This document shows positions 5,949 to 7,204 of a stretch of DNA of 7,204 nucleotides, in pieces; position 1 is the stretch's first letter; each line of letters begins with the position of its first letter. The DNA is from Solobacterium sp. (GTDB lineage Bacteria > Bacillota_I > Bacilli_A > Erysipelotrichales > Erysipelotrichaceae). The stretch covers positions 1-7,204 of the forward strand of contig JAFWJP010000163.1 in NCBI GenBank assembly GCA_017514645.1, in the 5' to 3' direction. The notes beneath the pieces are model-generated. The model searched no databases, was not told the DNA's origin, and worked only from the letters and a program-made list of their open reading frames with translations. The translations under genes were made by a program, and so were the position numbers.

Positions 5949-7204
5949 TTACATTTTCAGCGGTTCGATCTTCCAGATCTCTTCGGCGTATTCCTTTACT
6001 GCGTGGTCACTGGAGAAATACCCGGACTTCGCAATATTTATAAGGCAGCTCTTTGCCCATGCCCGGCGGTCCTGAAAACGCTTCTGGATCCTTTCCTGTG
6101 CTTCTGCGTAGGAACGGAAGTCAGCCAGAACCATATACTCATCATTCCGGCGGATCAGCTCCTCGTAGATGATTCGGAAATCATCACGGTTGGCCGACCA
6201 TGTTCCGTAGATCAAAGAACCGACAGCCCGGCGGATCACTTCATCACTGTTATACAGATCCAGAGCAGAGTATCCTGTACGACGGGTACGGATCTCATCC
6301 ACGGTCAGCCCGAAGATCTCATCATTCTCCCTGCCGACGAGTTCATCGATCTCTACATTCGCTCCGTCCAGAGTACCCAGTGTCATCGCACCGTTCATCA
6401 TGAACTTCATATTGCCCGTACCGGAAGCTTCCTTTCCGGCCATGGAGATCTGTTCACTGATATCCGCACCGCTGGTCAGGTACTCTGCCATCGTAACACG
6501 GTAGTTCGGAAGGAATACGACCTTGATCAGACCGCGGGTATCCGGATCATTGTTCACCTTGCGGCCGACCGCATTGATCAGACGGATCACGGCCTTGGCA
6601 AACGTATAGGAAGATGCTGCTTTTGCCGCAAAGATAAACGTATGCGGCTGAATGGTATAGGAAGGATCATCCTTGATCCTCTGATACAGCGAGATCACGT
6701 ACAGAATGCAGAGCAGCTGCCGCTTGTAGGCATGAAGACGCTTGGCCTGTACATCGAAGATCGAATGCCGGTAAACGATCACGCCGGTATCCCTGTACAT
6801 CCGGTCTGCCAGCAGATCCTTGCGGGTCTGCTTGACTTCCAGGAAACGATCCTGAACAGCCGGATCATCCACATAGTCCATCAGCTTTTCCATCAGTTTC
6901 ATATCCTGACGGTATTCCGGCCCGATCACATCATCGAGGAACGATGCCAGTTCCGGATTGCTGTAGAACAGGAATCTGCGCGGTGTAATACCGTTCGTTT
7001 TGTTGGAGAAGCGCTCCGGCCACATTTCACAGTAATCCTTGAACAGGCTGTTCTTGATGATATCCGTATGGATCCGGGCAACACCGTTGACGCTGTGGCT
7101 GCCGATGACTGCCAGGTTGGCCATGTGGACCAGACCGTCTGAGATGATCCTTGTACGCTGAACCATACCCCAGCGGTTCGGATAAACCGCCAGCGTGTCA
7201 GCCG
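5949..7204 (-). CDS. glgP: Glycogen/starch/alpha-glucan phosphorylase, C-terminal half (cut by window edge)
   Basis: The last 417 codons of a gene that continues past the right edge; the family is usually 750-830 residues, so roughly half is visible. The frame is open to the edge, and residues upstream of the first visible Met (ADTLAVYPNRWG) match the family, so that Met is internal. Phosphorylase removes glucose from non-reducing chain ends with phosphate, giving glucose-1-phosphate, using pyridoxal phosphate as cofactor. Landmarks in order: GSHSVNGVARIHT, NKTNGITPRR, AKRLHAYKRQ, FLPNYRVTMAE, then ISEQISMAGKEASGTGNMKF with the signature E-A-S-G-x-G-x-M-K and its PLP-binding Lys (codon 6405-6407), LGTLDGANVEI, and the usual ending SGYFSSDHAVKEYAEEIW. 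All are intact. It is the most upstream visible gene of the putative operon, 1 nt before pulA. Substrate preference (glycogen or maltodextrin) cannot be decided; debranching-enzyme and glgC neighbours favour glycogen. Confidence 0.97.
   Translation of the reverse strand, partial: ADTLAVYPNRWGMVQRTRIISDGLVHMANLAVIGSHSVNGVARIHTDIIKNSLFKDYCEMWPERFSNKTNGITPRRFLFYSNPELASFLDDVIGPEYRQDMKLMEKLMDYVDDPAVQDRFLEVKQTRKDLLADRMYRDTGVIVYRHSIFDVQAKRLHAYKRQLLCILYVISLYQRIKDDPSYTIQPHTFIFAAKAASSYTFAKAVIRLINAVGRKVNNDPDTRGLIKVVFLPNYRVTMAEYLTSGADISEQISMAGKEASGTGNMKFMMNGAMTLGTLDGANVEIDELVGRENDEIFGLTVDEIRTRRTGYSALDLYNSDEVIRRAVGSLIYGTWSANRDDFRIIYEELIRRNDEYMVLADFRSYAEAQERIQKRFQDRRAWAKSCLINIAKSGYFSSDHAVKEYAEEIWKIEPLKM

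Noticed and set aside
5895..7142. Long open frame on the plus strand (415 codons) opposite glgP
   Set aside because: It is in exact codon register with the minus-strand glgP for nearly all its length. It stays open because glgP rarely uses TTA, CTA and TCA codons, whose complements are stops. The translation has no recognisable domain, and glgP is unmistakable.
1..7204. Search for CRISPR arrays, tRNA or rRNA genes, insertion sequences and phage or defence genes
   Set aside because: No regularly spaced repeats, no tRNA-like cloverleaf in the single intergenic gap, no transposase motifs, and coding sequence fills nearly all of the window.

Overview
The window is a densely packed stretch of bacterial chromosome with every recognisable gene on the minus strand. 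In the direction of transcription, right to left, the order is: 3' half of a glycogen/maltodextrin phosphorylase gene (glgP, cut by the right edge), a cytoplasmic type I pullulanase (pulA), an exported DUF885-family putative metallohydrolase with a C-terminal membrane anchor, uracil-DNA glycosylase (ung), folylpolyglutamate/dihydrofolate synthase (folC), and the first 30 codons of glucose-1-phosphate adenylyltransferase (glgC, cut by the left edge).

Spacing is 1 nt (glgP-pulA), 9 nt (pulA-DUF885), 2 nt (DUF885-ung) and an 11-nt overlap (ung-folC). No terminator is visible between them, so these five genes probably form one transcript. The only real intergenic gap is the 83 nt between folC and glgC. 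It carries a perfect TATAAT box and a strong GGAGG ribosome-binding site, so glgC probably has its own promoter. A GC-rich hairpin followed by five T lies inside the first codons of glgC and resembles an intrinsic terminator. It may only reflect the coding constraint of the nucleotide-binding motif.

Functionally, the two ends belong together. GlgP shortens outer glycogen chains to glucose-1-phosphate, PulA removes the alpha-1,6 branches that stop GlgP, and GlgC makes ADP-glucose for resynthesis. Between them sit a DNA-repair enzyme, a folate enzyme and a surface-exposed DUF885 protein with no obvious role in glycogen metabolism. Their co-transcription is the main oddity.

The use of GlgP with a type I pullulanase, the GGAGG-type ribosome-binding sites and protein sequences that look like those of anaerobic Firmicutes suggest a gut- or host-associated member of the Bacillota, perhaps Erysipelotrichales- or Lachnospiraceae-like. 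This is an impression from sequence style, not a database result. I saw no RNA genes, mobile elements, CRISPR arrays or long repeats. Apart from the DUF885 protein, the genes are ordinary housekeeping and carbohydrate-storage genes, and I do not see a convincing undescribed system.
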